Below are positions 41,865 to 50,524 of a stretch of 64,000 nt of DNA, one piece after another (the first letter of the stretch is position 1; each line of letters starts with the position of its first letter). Below the pieces are notes generated by a model. That model had not been told where the DNA came from. It saw only the letters and a program-made list of their open reading frames with translations, and searched no databases. Source of the DNA: Deltaproteobacteria bacterium HGW-Deltaproteobacteria-19. Its GTDB lineage: Bacteria; Desulfobacterota; Syntrophia; Syntrophales; PHBD01. The position numbers were made by a program, and so were the translations under genes. The stretch covers positions 1 to 64,000 of the forward strand of contig PHBD01000003.1 of the NCBI GenBank assembly GCA_002841865.1, given 5' to 3'.

Positions 41865-42721
41865 GCCGTGGGTGAGAATAACTTAAAATCTTCGACTACA
41901 TGAAGTTGACTTATATCAATGTCCTTAAAAAAGTGTGCGTCATCGACGATATCTTGCATCCGCAGCCCATCTATTTGTGACGCTATATGATAAAAGACAA
42001 AAATTGTTGCTGGCTCATTCAATTGTGCTCTTATTAAGTCATAATATAATTGTTTGAATTCTACATTATTAATGTATACATAATTCAAAAGGTGGATAAA
42101 AATATCGATGAAATGACCATAAAATACATGTATCTCAGAGTATAATCCTTTATAAGCATTTATAATTGTATCCGGATTTTTATAATCATCAAGATCTTTA
42201 CTAAGTTCGGCGCGTTTCCTTTTTAAGTGTTCAAGAATAATTCCAAAAGAACGTTTACCCTCTTGGCTGCTAACACTACCGCCAAAGCGGGCTCGAGATA
42301 TATTTATATCATCTATGACTGATTCTAAAAGGTTTAGTAATTGAAAAAATGTGTTTTCAAACCGCTGAAGACTACTGGTCTTATTTTGAATCTCAAGTTC
42401 CTGTTTCTGTCCTTCTAACTCTTTCCGTGTTAGCTGGAGTTCTTCCCTTTGAAGAATTAGTTCTTTTCGCTGAAGAAAAATTGCATAGATAACACCAGCA
42501 AAGGCCAATCCGGAGAACAAAGCATTCACAGCACCGAACATGTCTCCGAACGTGCCGCGCTGCGGCCAACCTTCTAGAATAGGACATGAAACGATCAAAC
42601 ACCAAGAGGCTGCCCACAGTCCACACACAGAAGTGGCAAGTAATACTGGCAAGAACCATTCCTTCTTGTTCGATTTTTCTTCCATTGATTGGTCCGTCGA
42701 AGGAGATTCAATTTCCGTCAT
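41849..42721 (-). CDS. Putative phage abortive infection protein (putAbiC family)
   Basis: 290 residues. Two membrane helices (about 22-44 and 60-82, with FGDMFGAVNALFSGLAFAGV between and within them) are followed by a coiled coil rich in Glu and Gln (about 85-112) and then SSLQRFENTFFQLLNLLESV. This is the layout of the putAbiC family of membrane proteins linked to abortive infection. The gene is strikingly AT-rich against its GC-rich neighbours. It lies 30 bases after hsdM in the same direction, so it may be expressed with the RM system. The mechanism is unknown. Confidence 0.8.
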   Translation of the reverse strand: MTEIESPSTDQSMEEKSNKKEWFLPVLLATSVCGLWAASWCLIVSCPILEGWPQRGTFGDMFGAVNALFSGLAFAGVIYAIFLQRKELILQREELQLTRKELEGQKQELEIQNKTSSLQRFENTFFQLLNLLESVIDDINISRARFGGSVSSQEGKRSFGIILEHLKRKRAELSKDLDDYKNPDTIINAYKGLYSEIHVFYGHFIDIFIHLLNYVYINNVEFKQLYYDLIRAQLNEPATIFVFYHIASQIDGLRMQDIVDDAHFFKDIDISQLHVVEDFKLFSPTAYGTE

Positions 42722-42751
42722 TTGAGTAATGGCCTCCCCCGCTTTGCCGGT

Positions 42752-44515
42752 TTACCTGCCCATACTTGCTCTCAGTTCTGCCAGTGCCTCGGCAATCTCC
42801 CGCCCCTTGTTTTCGATAATGCGGATCAGGTCTTCGGGTGTCCGCTCGTCTACTTCCGGCTTCCTGTTCGGGTTCACGGCCTTAAGGTCGTAAACTGCAT
42901 CCTCAATCTCCTGGGCCTTGGAAGCCAGTTCCCGCGCTTCGCGTGTTAGTTCCTTGGTCTTCCCATCCGCTTCCATGATGGCTTTTTCATCGCGCGGGGT
43001 GGCCTTTTTCAGGTCCTTGAGCCGTTCATTCCATTGTGCCGCTTGCTGGCCCTTGGTCGTGGCCTGCTCTTTAAAAGGCCGGGCCTCCTCAGCAGCGACA
43101 CGCTTGCGTTCGTCGATGTCCACGGTCCAAGACAAATCACTGTCGGCCCGTGTCGGCAACAACTCGAAAAATCTATCGAAGTGATTGATCGTCAGAGGTG
43201 TTTTCTTGCGAACCTTGATGTCCGTCAGGTCGTAATACCAGATTTTTTGTGTCTGCTGGCCCTTGGTAAAGAAAAGAAGGTTCGTTTTAACACCCGCGCC
43301 TGCCGCCGTAAACACGCCGCCCGGCAGACTGACCAAGCACCACAGATCACAGTCATCAAGCAGTTTACGCTTGGTTTTGACGAAAGCATCTTCATTGGTG
43401 CGGAACAGAAGCCCCTCGTCGAGAACGATACCGCACCGGCCTCCATCTCGCAGGCAGCGGATTACATGCTGAAGAAATAGCACCTGCGTCGCGCCGGTCT
43501 TATAGTCAAAGTTGGTCTGGGCTTCCTTGCCTTCCTTGCCGCCGAAAGGCGGGTTGGTCAGGACCACATCGAAGGTCTGCGGCGCTCCTTCAAATAGTCC
43601 GCCGTATATTTCCATTCCCGTTAGCGTGTTGCCGTGCCAGAGGTTCGGCTTGTCTATGCCGTGCAGGACGAGGTTTGCGAGGGCGATGGGATAAATAAGG
43701 TTTTCTTTTTCCCTGCCCCAGAATGACCTCTGTTTGAGCGTTTCCAGTTGGTCAGCCGTGGCTTCGTTGCCGAGCTTTCCCGTGATGTTCTCGAAGCTCT
43801 GGGCGAGGAAACCACCTGTCCCGCACCCGGGATCATAAATAGTCTCATCTGCCTTGGGGTTGATGACCTGGACCATCGCCTTGATAACTTGGCGCGGGGT
43901 GAAAAACTGCCCGCCGTCGTTACCCTTCTCGCCCATCTTCAGGAGCAGTCCCTCATATACTTGCGACAGTGTGAAGACATGCGTCTGATCCACCGCCTCG
44001 GCGGTTAGCTGGTCCACCTTGTCCAGCACATCCAGAAAGTTCCGCTCCGTGTCGATTCGCACCCGCTCGACGCCTGTCATGATCTCGCTGATGACTTTCT
44101 GGCGTGGGGAGGCATCAGATAGGTTCTTCAAACCTTTTAAGTGCGGCAGCAATTCTGTATTGACGAAGTTGAAAAAGGCGTTTTGCGGTGAGTCTTGCAG
44201 TTCGACTCGCTTGTTGGTCTGCCCCTCCAGCAGAGTCTCCGGCGGTGCCGCCCAGTCTCGCCAGCAATAAGGCGCTACCAGCGAGGCCCTGAAAGGCACA
44301 CCCAGTGCCTCGGACTCCTGTTCCTCGCGTTTTTCTTTCTCGTCGAGGATGCGCAGGAAAAGAATCCAGGTCAGTTCGGGGACATATTGCATAGCCCCTG
44401 CGCAGTTGCCGCGGCGCATGATGTCGCAGATGCTCTTGACCGCCTGATCAACCGATTGCTGGGTGGCAAGTCGTTTTCCGTTACCGTTGTTATTTTTCTT
44501 TCGTCCTCGTGCCAT
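42752..44515 (-). CDS. hsdM: Type I restriction-modification methylase HsdM
   Basis: 587 residues. An N-terminal HsdM_N domain (about 20-150) is followed by the N6-adenine methylase core with SAM motif DPGCGTGGFL and catalytic NPPFGG. A long charged coiled coil (about 470-587) ends the protein and probably contacts HsdS. It needs HsdS to find its site. It starts one base after the hsdS stop. It is part of an R-S-M operon reading against the phage genes, so it is cargo with its own promoter. Confidence 0.95.
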   Translation of the reverse strand: MARGRKKNNNGNGKRLATQQSVDQAVKSICDIMRRGNCAGAMQYVPELTWILFLRILDEKEKREEQESEALGVPFRASLVAPYCWRDWAAPPETLLEGQTNKRVELQDSPQNAFFNFVNTELLPHLKGLKNLSDASPRQKVISEIMTGVERVRIDTERNFLDVLDKVDQLTAEAVDQTHVFTLSQVYEGLLLKMGEKGNDGGQFFTPRQVIKAMVQVINPKADETIYDPGCGTGGFLAQSFENITGKLGNEATADQLETLKQRSFWGREKENLIYPIALANLVLHGIDKPNLWHGNTLTGMEIYGGLFEGAPQTFDVVLTNPPFGGKEGKEAQTNFDYKTGATQVLFLQHVIRCLRDGGRCGIVLDEGLLFRTNEDAFVKTKRKLLDDCDLWCLVSLPGGVFTAAGAGVKTNLLFFTKGQQTQKIWYYDLTDIKVRKKTPLTINHFDRFFELLPTRADSDLSWTVDIDERKRVAAEEARPFKEQATTKGQQAAQWNERLKDLKKATPRDEKAIMEADGKTKELTREARELASKAQEIEDAVYDLKAVNPNRKPEVDERTPEDLIRIIENKGREIAEALAELRASMGR

Positions 44516-44516
44516 A

Positions 44517-45128
44517 TCAAATCTCCCCGTCGAATGCCCGGCGCATTAGAGCCGCCGGCAGGGCGTTGATTGTTTGTAGCTCTTCTTCAGCTGCCATACG
44601 GCCTTTCTCCACTATCGCCATCTGTCTTTTGAGTAAACCCGCGATGCGCCGTTGTTCCGCAAGAGGTGGGAGGGGGATTTCGAGTTGTTCAAGGTCATGT
44701 CGGCTTATTGCTTCAAATGTGCTTCCTGCACCCTTCTCAGTTAAATGACTCTCGAAATGGCGAATGGCAAAGAGAATGAAATCGCGATCTGAATTGCCTC
44801 CGCACCGAATCGCCGCGAGTCCTCGACCAATGCAGCATTTCACATCGGCGACGTTGGTTGGCCCTACCGGTGCCCTCACAGAAATAAGAATATCGCCCGG
44901 AAGGGCAACCTTTTTCGGCTCAACGCACCAAACGCGTGGAACAGGGTTCAAAAGGCCAAAATCTGCCTTGCCTTGAAAGAAAGGTAATCCTTCGGGAATC
45001 TTTCGATAGGTTGAACCAGGAGGTGACTGCCCAGCAATTATATCGCATACCTCCCCCAGCCTCCCCCAGCGCCAGCCCTCGGGGAGTTTACTTTTTGCTT
45101 CTTTCGCCTGTTTTGTGTCCACATTCAT
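44517..45128 (-). CDS. hsdS: Half-size type I specificity subunit HsdS (one TRD)
   Basis: 203 residues, half of the usual about 400. It has one target-recognition domain (about 17-150: LPEGWRWGRLGEVCDIIAGQ, then LPFFQGKADFG and LISVRAPVGPTN) and one conserved helix (about 155-203, IPLPPLAEQRRIAGLLKRQM). Half HsdS proteins can dimerise and read a palindromic bipartite site. Truncation of a longer gene is the alternative, but the frame ends cleanly with MRRAFDGEI, a normal HsdS C-terminus. It overlaps the hsdR stop by four bases. Confidence 0.88.
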   Translation of the reverse strand: MNVDTKQAKEAKSKLPEGWRWGRLGEVCDIIAGQSPPGSTYRKIPEGLPFFQGKADFGLLNPVPRVWCVEPKKVALPGDILISVRAPVGPTNVADVKCCIGRGLAAIRCGGNSDRDFILFAIRHFESHLTEKGAGSTFEAISRHDLEQLEIPLPPLAEQRRIAGLLKRQMAIVEKGRMAAEEELQTINALPAALMRRAFDGEI

Positions 45129-47617
45129 GCGGCGAACATCCTCGTTTTGGTTTCTCGGAGTAGTTCATATGGTTTACCTGCGGCTTGTAGCGCTGCCAGC
45201 CCACCAGCCAATTTGACTTCCGGTGTCTGGAATATCTGCGGATTCTCCAACCCCTCGGTACCGCCTCGCTCGAACTGGCTGGCAATGGCGCGGATCGTGT
45301 CGGCGGTTCGTTGCGACAGGGTTTTCATCCAATCTTCATTCTTATAGGTAAAGGCCATTGTGCGATCTTGGCGTGTACGCGGGTTCATGCCCCAGCCAAG
45401 TTCGCCCAGTACGTCATAGAGGTCATAATCCTTCCTGTCATCCACCATCTGTACGACGGTCGGCGAATAGCCGGATGTTACCAGGGCGTCGATGAGCTCC
45501 CGGCGGGAGGGCGGGTCAATCCAGCGGCCTCGGAAGTCGTCCAGCGTGTGAACCTCCTGAACCAGCCGGGCAGCCAGGCGGGCCTTGTACTCCTCGACGG
45601 GAATGGGCGTGGCCTTTCCGTCCACGTCGGTGACGATGTAACGGCCGGCGTCGGTGATATGAACGTCGAATCCCTCGACGCTGATGGTCGGTTCCGGCGG
45701 CGGTGGTGGTTCGGGACCGGGGCCTTCACCGCCGGTACGCGGTTGCTTCGTGATGAAATCTTCTCCGAAAAGGCGCGTTGCATCGGTGTAGTCATACACA
45801 CGAAACATCAACTTCCCTGTTGGTGTGTTGATGCGAGTGCCTCGTCCGACCATCTGGTAAAAGCTGATAGGGCTTTTGAGGTACCTGAAAAAGACGATGT
45901 TCAGAATGCAGGGGACATCCACCCCTGTGGATAGCAGGTCCACCGTGGTAGCGATGAAGTGGCTGCGTGTAGAGGCCCGCAGGTCCGGGAGCTGGTCATT
46001 GCCGCTGCTGGCAGCGGTGCACTTGAAAGCATAATATTCCAGGCGCTGTTTGCCATGCTTGGCTGACCATTGGGCGTAGAGATTGTTCATGCAGACAGCC
46101 ACATCGTCGGCATGACGGTCGCGGGCGCAGAAAATGATGGATTTCTGCTCGGGACCGCCGGTATCAATCAGATACTTGAAAAGGTCCTGGCACATAGCCA
46201 AGACGCGGTCGGGCAACAGGATGCGATCTTCATATTGGGTTTTCTGGTAAATTTCTTCTATTTGTTCTGCGGTTATGGGCTGGCCGGTGATGGCGTCCAC
46301 GGGACTACGGGCGATGATCTGTTCTTTGGTGATGCCGGTGTCGTCGAGGTTGACACGGCCCTTCTGAATTTCGCAGGCGGCAAGGTAGCCGTCCTCTATG
46401 GCCTGGGCGATGTCGTATTCATAAGCCGGTTCGCCGAAATAGGCGAGGTTGTTGGCTGTGATTTCTGCGTCGGCCAAAACTTCCTTCTCGATGCCGTAGG
46501 GTATGGGAAGATCAACGTGTTGGGCTATTCCCACAATCTTTGCCTGTCCTTCGGCGGCCAGCGGCAATTCCTCCAAGGAAGCTGTTTTGCGCTCCTCCGT
46601 CTGCCGCTTGAGGCGTTCCACCAGTTGCCGGGGGGTTGCGGTGAGACCAATATGCACAGCGTTCTTGTTCCGTGTGAGCACTTGAGACCACTTGCCCCAG
46701 GCTGAACGGTGGCATTCGTCGATGACCACATGTGTGAAGTAGTCCTCGGGGTAGTACGTGGTCAGGAAGGTGGCGTCGCCGTTTTCGTTCCCGATACCGA
46801 GCGTCTGGTATGTGGCTATGTGGACGCGGGCGTTCTTGGCGTTGTTCGTGCCGTCCGGTTTGCGGAATACTTCGGCTGCATCTGCACCAAAGGCATTCTG
46901 GAAGGCCTTGAGGGCCTGAGTACGGAGTTCGTCACGGTCGCAGACGAACAAGGCGCGTGTCATTTGCCCGGCGTCGGATATTCTTTTGAGCAGGTTTACG
47001 GCGATGAATGTTTTACCGGAGCCAGTGGCCAGTGCCAACAGCGCCCGCTTGGGTTTTCCAGCCATTTCGCATTGAGCAATCCTTTCCATAACGGCACGGA
47101 TTGCTGCGTCCTGGTAGTAGCGTCGGGTTCCTTCGCCGCCAGGGTATCGTTGCAAGAGCGGTCTGGCGGCCGATGATTCAAACGTGTAGCCCATGCCCTT
47201 CTCATAGCGAGCACGAAGCTCGGCTGGGGAAGGAAAGTCCGCCATAGGCTTCGGTGCGGAGGTCAACCCCGAGAAGCAATCAAACTCGACGAACTGATGG
47301 CCGTTGGACGATAAGATAAACTTAACGTTGTGCTGCCTGCATTCAGCATAGCCTTTGGCTTGATCAAGGCCGTGACCGGGTGGAAGGCTTTCTTTCTTGG
47401 CTTCAATGAGGGCCAGAGCGACGGGCTGTGTATCGACATTCACCTTGACGCGTAGGACGTAGTCGATCTTCCCGCGCGAGCGTCGTCGTGCCTTGCCGTT
47501 GATGATCTCGACCGTGCCCGCCGTTTCTTCACGCCTAATAAGGTCTTCCGTCCAGCCGCACTTGTGAATGGCTGGATCGATGAGTTTTGCTCTGGTATCG
47601 GCTTCGTTCAGTTGCAT
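45125..47617 (-). CDS. hsdR: Type I restriction endonuclease HsdR (EcoEI-type)
   Basis: 830 residues. The N-terminal nuclease domain has IDYVLRVKV and LALIEAKKE (the PD-(D/E)xK-type core). Then come the SF2 translocase motifs: Walker A ATGSGKT, DECH within VVIDECHRSAWGKW, GLTATP and QMVGRGTR. The C-terminus is the EcoEI-type HsdR tail with NPRTRQDRTMAF near residue 765. It cuts unmodified DNA after translocation. GGAGGA lies before ATG 47617. First gene of the R-S-M-Abi operon, preceded by an inverted repeat in its leader. Confidence 0.93.
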   Translation of the reverse strand: MQLNEADTRAKLIDPAIHKCGWTEDLIRREETAGTVEIINGKARRRSRGKIDYVLRVKVNVDTQPVALALIEAKKESLPPGHGLDQAKGYAECRQHNVKFILSSNGHQFVEFDCFSGLTSAPKPMADFPSPAELRARYEKGMGYTFESSAARPLLQRYPGGEGTRRYYQDAAIRAVMERIAQCEMAGKPKRALLALATGSGKTFIAVNLLKRISDAGQMTRALFVCDRDELRTQALKAFQNAFGADAAEVFRKPDGTNNAKNARVHIATYQTLGIGNENGDATFLTTYYPEDYFTHVVIDECHRSAWGKWSQVLTRNKNAVHIGLTATPRQLVERLKRQTEERKTASLEELPLAAEGQAKIVGIAQHVDLPIPYGIEKEVLADAEITANNLAYFGEPAYEYDIAQAIEDGYLAACEIQKGRVNLDDTGITKEQIIARSPVDAITGQPITAEQIEEIYQKTQYEDRILLPDRVLAMCQDLFKYLIDTGGPEQKSIIFCARDRHADDVAVCMNNLYAQWSAKHGKQRLEYYAFKCTAASSGNDQLPDLRASTRSHFIATTVDLLSTGVDVPCILNIVFFRYLKSPISFYQMVGRGTRINTPTGKLMFRVYDYTDATRLFGEDFITKQPRTGGEGPGPEPPPPPEPTISVEGFDVHITDAGRYIVTDVDGKATPIPVEEYKARLAARLVQEVHTLDDFRGRWIDPPSRRELIDALVTSGYSPTVVQMVDDRKDYDLYDVLGELGWGMNPRTRQDRTMAFTYKNEDWMKTLSQRTADTIRAIASQFERGGTEGLENPQIFQTPEVKLAGGLAALQAAGKPYELLRETKTRMFAA

Positions 47618-47643
47618 CGTTCCTCCGCAGCGAACGCGGAAAA

Positions 47644-47688
47644 CCCCGATCCAAGTTGTGACTCAATGTTGCACAACTCAAATCGGGG
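47644..47688. repeat. Inverted repeat in the hsdR leader
   Basis: CCCCGAT (47644-47650) pairs with ATCGGGG (47682-47688), and inside it GTTGTG (47655-47660) pairs with CACAAC (47672-47677). It lies 27-71 bases before the hsdR start and could be an operator or an RNA hairpin that delays expression of the nuclease. Confidence 0.6.
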
Positions 47689-47756
47689 CGTTCCCGCTTA
47701 GAATATGAATCGGGAACATGCGAATGAATGGACACCTTCTTTGCACTGAAAACCGC

Positions 47757-47784
47757 TTGACTTATCGCAAAGAGACGGTAAAAT
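47757..47784 (+). promoter_or_regulatory. Near-consensus promoter reading into the late genes
   Basis: TTGACT (47757-47762), 16-base spacer, TAAAAT (47779-47784). The match to sigma-70 is very good, unlike Mu late promoters, which need the activator C. Transcription would start near 47791 and meet the terminator at 47865-47907. Confidence 0.65.
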
Positions 47785-47864
47785 TACAATTATATTTTTG
47801 AGCGGTCCGACCGCCTATAACTGCGCAGCCGCCTGACTGATTCGGCGGCGGAGAGAGGCTCACG

Positions 47865-47907
47865 AAGCCCGGTTCTGGAGACAACGTCTCCGGGGCCGGG
47901 CTTTTTT
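47865..47907 (+). terminator. Strong intrinsic terminator in the late leader
   Basis: AAGCCCGG (47865-47872) pairs with CCGGGCTT (47896-47903), with an inner GGAGAC/GTCTCC stem and a six-T run at the end. A second hairpin (GCCGCC with GGCGGC) lies in the leader at about 47829-47850. Together with the promoter at 47757 it would yield a short RNA of roughly 115 bases unless terminated transcription is overridden. Confidence 0.8.
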
Positions 47908-47918
47908 GTTTTCTGCTC

Positions 47919-48113
47919 ATGGCCAGCGACGACACGATCGACATGCTTTACCAGGCCCGACTCAGCGCCCGCATCGCCCGGGATCATTTGGCCGGATCCG
48001 CAGTCTACACTCGGGAGCAGGTGCTGGCCGAGCTGGAGGATGCGGGAACGATCCTGACGTACCTGATCCTGAACCACAAGCACCGGGGGAATGATGGCCA
48101 GCCGCAATCCTGA
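47919..48113 (+). CDS. Small late-region protein of unknown function
   Basis: 64 residues, helical and soluble (MLYQARLSARIARDHL). It starts 11 bases past the terminator T-run with no clear ribosome site. It overlaps the endolysin start by 23 bases. It is not a holin, since there is no membrane segment. The start and reality of the gene are moderately certain. Confidence 0.55.
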   Translation: MASDDTIDMLYQARLSARIARDHLAGSAVYTREQVLAELEDAGTILTYLILNHKHRGNDGQPQS

Positions 48114-48570
48114 AGACCTGACACCGGCCCTGCAGGCGAAGTACCGGCTCTTCGATGAGCGGATGAAGGCGGCGGGGATTCCCTACCGCCTCACCTGCAC
48201 GGCCCGGACGGTCAAGGAACAGATCGCTCTCTACGCTCAGGGCCGGGAAGCACTGTCCAAAACGAACTGGCTCCGGAAACTGGCCGGGCTGCTCCCCATC
48301 AAGTTGTTCGAGAACCGGAAGAAAGTCACCTGGACGCTGGCTTCGAAGCACATCGTGGATCTAGACGACGGGAACCCAAACAACGACAAGGCCCGGGCCT
48401 TCGATATCGCCATCGAGAAGGACCGGCGGCCCAGTTGGGATCTCAAGGCCGACGTCAACACAAACGACATCCCCGACTACGAGGAGGCCGGCCGGATTGG
48501 GGAATCCGTAGGCCTCAGATGGGGCGGCCGCTTCCGGAAGCCCGACTACGTCCATTTTGAACTGCCCTGA
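48091..48570 (+). CDS. M15-type peptidase, phage endolysin
   Basis: 159 residues, resembling L-alanyl-D-glutamate / VanY-type peptidases that cut peptidoglycan cross-bridges. The zinc ligands are visible: His in ASKHIVDL, Asp in KARAFDIAI and His in DYVHFEL. There is no signal peptide, so it needs a holin to reach the cell wall. A second ATG directly after the first (48094) is also possible. It is the first recognisable gene of the late operon. Confidence 0.88.
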   Translation: MMASRNPEDLTPALQAKYRLFDERMKAAGIPYRLTCTARTVKEQIALYAQGREALSKTNWLRKLAGLLPIKLFENRKKVTWTLASKHIVDLDDGNPNNDKARAFDIAIEKDRRPSWDLKADVNTNDIPDYEEAGRIGESVGLRWGGRFRKPDYVHFELP

Positions 48571-48583
48571 CGGGAGAATGACC

Positions 48584-49117
48584 ATGAAGGATCCGAACCG
48601 TGTTCTGACCATCGAAGACATCATGGGGATCCAGACGTTCCCGATGATTGTCTTCTCGGATGCCCTCTGTTCCTGGATCGGGACGGCCATTAAGGTACAC
48701 CAGGCCTGGAGCTACAACCACGTCATGTGGCTCAAGGCGCCCGGCGTTCTGGCCTCCCAGGATGCGACGTTTAAGACGGTTCCCCTTTCCAACTATCTGC
48801 AGGGCGCCCATCGCCTGAAGTTCTGGACCAATCCTCGGTGGAGCGACGAAGAGCGGCTGCGGATCCTCCAGGCCATCGAATCGGATCTCGAACTGCCCTG
48901 GTACCGCCGTCTTTATGATCCCGTGGCGATCGTCGGCCAGGCCCTGCACCTGGATTGGATCCAAATGCCCTGGGTCAACATCTGCTCCGATCGGGCCGGA
49001 TACCTGGCCTTGGTGGACCCCGAATACAACCTGAAACATCCCGACCCGGCCGACGTCAACCGCTGGCTGGATTCCCGGGGCATTTACGACGTCTACGGCA
49101 GATTCATCCCGGACTGA
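48584..49117 (+). CDS. Permuted papain-fold (YebB/YiiX-like) phage protein
   Basis: 177 residues. The likely catalytic His is in WSYNHVMWLKAPG near residue 44, and the Cys in PWVNICSDRAGYLALV near the C-terminus. His-before-Cys is the order of circularly permuted NlpC/P60-type peptidases or acyltransferases. It could be an additional wall- or lipid-modifying enzyme for lysis or entry. ATG 48584 follows GGGAG by eight bases; an ATG two codons earlier is too close to it. It lies 13 bases after the endolysin. Confidence 0.6.
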   Translation: MKDPNRVLTIEDIMGIQTFPMIVFSDALCSWIGTAIKVHQAWSYNHVMWLKAPGVLASQDATFKTVPLSNYLQGAHRLKFWTNPRWSDEERLRILQAIESDLELPWYRRLYDPVAIVGQALHLDWIQMPWVNICSDRAGYLALVDPEYNLKHPDPADVNRWLDSRGIYDVYGRFIPD

Positions 49118-49125
49118 GAACGATC

Positions 49126-49386
49126 ATGGACGACATCGACCTGGCCCAGCAGCATGACGAGATGTACCGGCAGCAGGCCCTGAAGGCCCACTTCGCCGGA
49201 CGGTCGAATACCCTCCTTGAAGAGTGCCGAAGGCCCGGCCCGTTCCCGGAAGGGGCGGGACCGGGCCGGAGGCTATGCCGGAAGTGCGGCGAGGAGATCG
49301 AGCCGGAACGGCTGGAGGCGGTGCCCGAGGCGACCCTGTGCATCGACTGCCAGCGTACCCATGAAAGGGGGCGCCGGCATGGGTGA
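49126..49386 (+). CDS. TraR/DksA-type C4 zinc-finger protein
   Basis: 86 residues. CRKCGEEIEPERLEAVPEAT then LCIDCQ gives the four-Cys zinc finger of the TraR/DksA family, which binds the secondary channel of RNA polymerase. The N-terminus (DLAQQHDEMYRQQALKAHF) is the helical tip, with the Asp residues typical of TraR. It may favour phage transcription. It starts eight bases after the previous gene and overlaps the next by eight. Confidence 0.82.
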   Translation: MDDIDLAQQHDEMYRQQALKAHFAGRSNTLLEECRRPGPFPEGAGPGRRLCRKCGEEIEPERLEAVPEATLCIDCQRTHERGRRHG

Positions 49387-49693
49387 GCATTGGCAGCTTT
49401 TCCTGTTCCTGGCGGGCCTCGTGGCGGCCTGGACCCTGATCCTCCTGGGGTTCGTGAAGACTTCCCTGAAACGGAGCCAGGAAGAGACCGACAAGCGCCT
49501 GGCCGGCATCGGAGAGACCGCCAAGGACTATGCCCGGCTGGAGCGGGCCTTCCTGGAGCTGAAGGCGGAGTTGCCGCTCCAGTACGTGCGGAAGGAGGAC
49601 GACATCCGGCAGCAGGTGACCATCAACGCCAAGCTGGACCGGCTGGCCGAGAAGATCGACGAGCTTCGAGCAATGAGAGGATCCGATGAGTGA
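49379..49693 (+). CDS. DUF2730 (Mu gp25-like) membrane-anchored coiled-coil protein
   Basis: 104 residues. One N-terminal membrane helix (about 6-25, LFLFLAGLVAAWTLILLGFV) is followed by a long coiled coil (about 30-100). This is the build of Mu gp25 (DUF2730), located as here before gp26-gp28. A spanin-like lysis role has been considered for such proteins, but is unproven. It overlaps its neighbours by eight bases at each side. Confidence 0.75.
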   Translation: MGEHWQLFLFLAGLVAAWTLILLGFVKTSLKRSQEETDKRLAGIGETAKDYARLERAFLELKAELPLQYVRKEDDIRQQVTINAKLDRLAEKIDELRAMRGSDE

Positions 49694-50000
49694 AATCGAC
49701 CTGAAGAAAGTGCAGCGCGAGAGCACCCGGTGGCTGATCCTGGCGACCCTCGACGCGGCCAGGCCCATCGGCGCAAACGAGCGGCTGATCCTGTCCACGG
49801 TCCAGGAGGTCATCCGGGACGTGACCCTCCTCGATATCCGCCGGGAGCTCGACTACCTGGACCATCGAAAACTCCTGGAGATCAAGGGGAAGGACACCTG
49901 CCACGGCTGGACCGCCGAGCTGACCCGGGACGGCGTTGATGTCGTCGAGTACACTGTGGAATGTGACCCCGGCATCGCCCGGCCGAAGAAGTGGTGGTGA
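49686..50000 (+). CDS. Mu gp26-like winged-helix protein
   Basis: 104 residues. RWLILATLDAARPIGANERL and DIRRELDYLDHRKLLEIKGK show a winged helix-turn-helix, as in Mu gp26, which always precedes gp27. Its exact function is unknown. It overlaps gp25 by eight bases. Confidence 0.78.
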   Translation: MSEIDLKKVQRESTRWLILATLDAARPIGANERLILSTVQEVIRDVTLLDIRRELDYLDHRKLLEIKGKDTCHGWTAELTRDGVDVVEYTVECDPGIARPKKWW

Positions 50001-50002
50001 CG

Positions 50003-50524
50003 ATGCCCGCGCGATCGAAGATCACGAAACTGCCCCCGGAGGTGAAGGCCGAGCTGGACCGGCGCCTGATCGGCGGCGGTTTCGCCGACTACACCTCCCT
50101 GGCCGAGTGGCTGGAGGGGCAGGGATTCGAGATCTCCCGTTCGGCGATCCACCGCTACGGCCAGGAGTTCGAGGAGAAGCTCTCGGCCCTCCGGATCGCC
50201 ACGGAACAGGCCCGGGCCATCACCGAGGCCGTGGGGGACGAGGAGGGCGTCATGGGCGACGCCCTGACTCGGCTCTGCCAGGAAAAGGCCTTCCAGGTCC
50301 TGGTGGAGATGCAGTCCCTCGACCCGGAGCAGATCGACTTCAACAAGCTGACCGTGGCCGTGGCCAAGCTGAACAAGACCTCCGTGGACCAGAAGAAGTG
50401 GATGGCGGAAGTCCGGTCCAAGGCCCGGGTGGCCGCGGATGAGGTGGTCAAGACAGCCAAGCAGGGCGGGCTCTCGGAGGAGAAGGCCGAGGAGATCCGC
50501 CGGCGGATCCTGGGGATCGTATGA
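50003..50524 (+). CDS. DUF3486 (Mu gp27-like), small terminase subunit
   Basis: 173 residues. PPEVKAELDRRLIGGGFADY and then YTSLAEWLEGQGFEISRSAI (about 12-50) are the DUF3486 signature. The family sits before the large terminase in Mu-like phages and is regarded as the small subunit that recognises DNA for packaging. The C-terminal part is helical and charged. Its stop overlaps the terminase start as ATGA. Confidence 0.85.
   Translation: MPARSKITKLPPEVKAELDRRLIGGGFADYTSLAEWLEGQGFEISRSAIHRYGQEFEEKLSALRIATEQARAITEAVGDEEGVMGDALTRLCQEKAFQVLVEMQSLDPEQIDFNKLTVAVAKLNKTSVDQKKWMAEVRSKARVAADEVVKTAKQGGLSEEKAEEIRRRILGIV

Noticed and set aside
47644-47688. Inverted repeat read as a CRISPR or att site
   Set aside because: A single palindrome without spacers or copies elsewhere; best explained as leader hairpin or operator. 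No CRISPR array was seen anywhere in the window.
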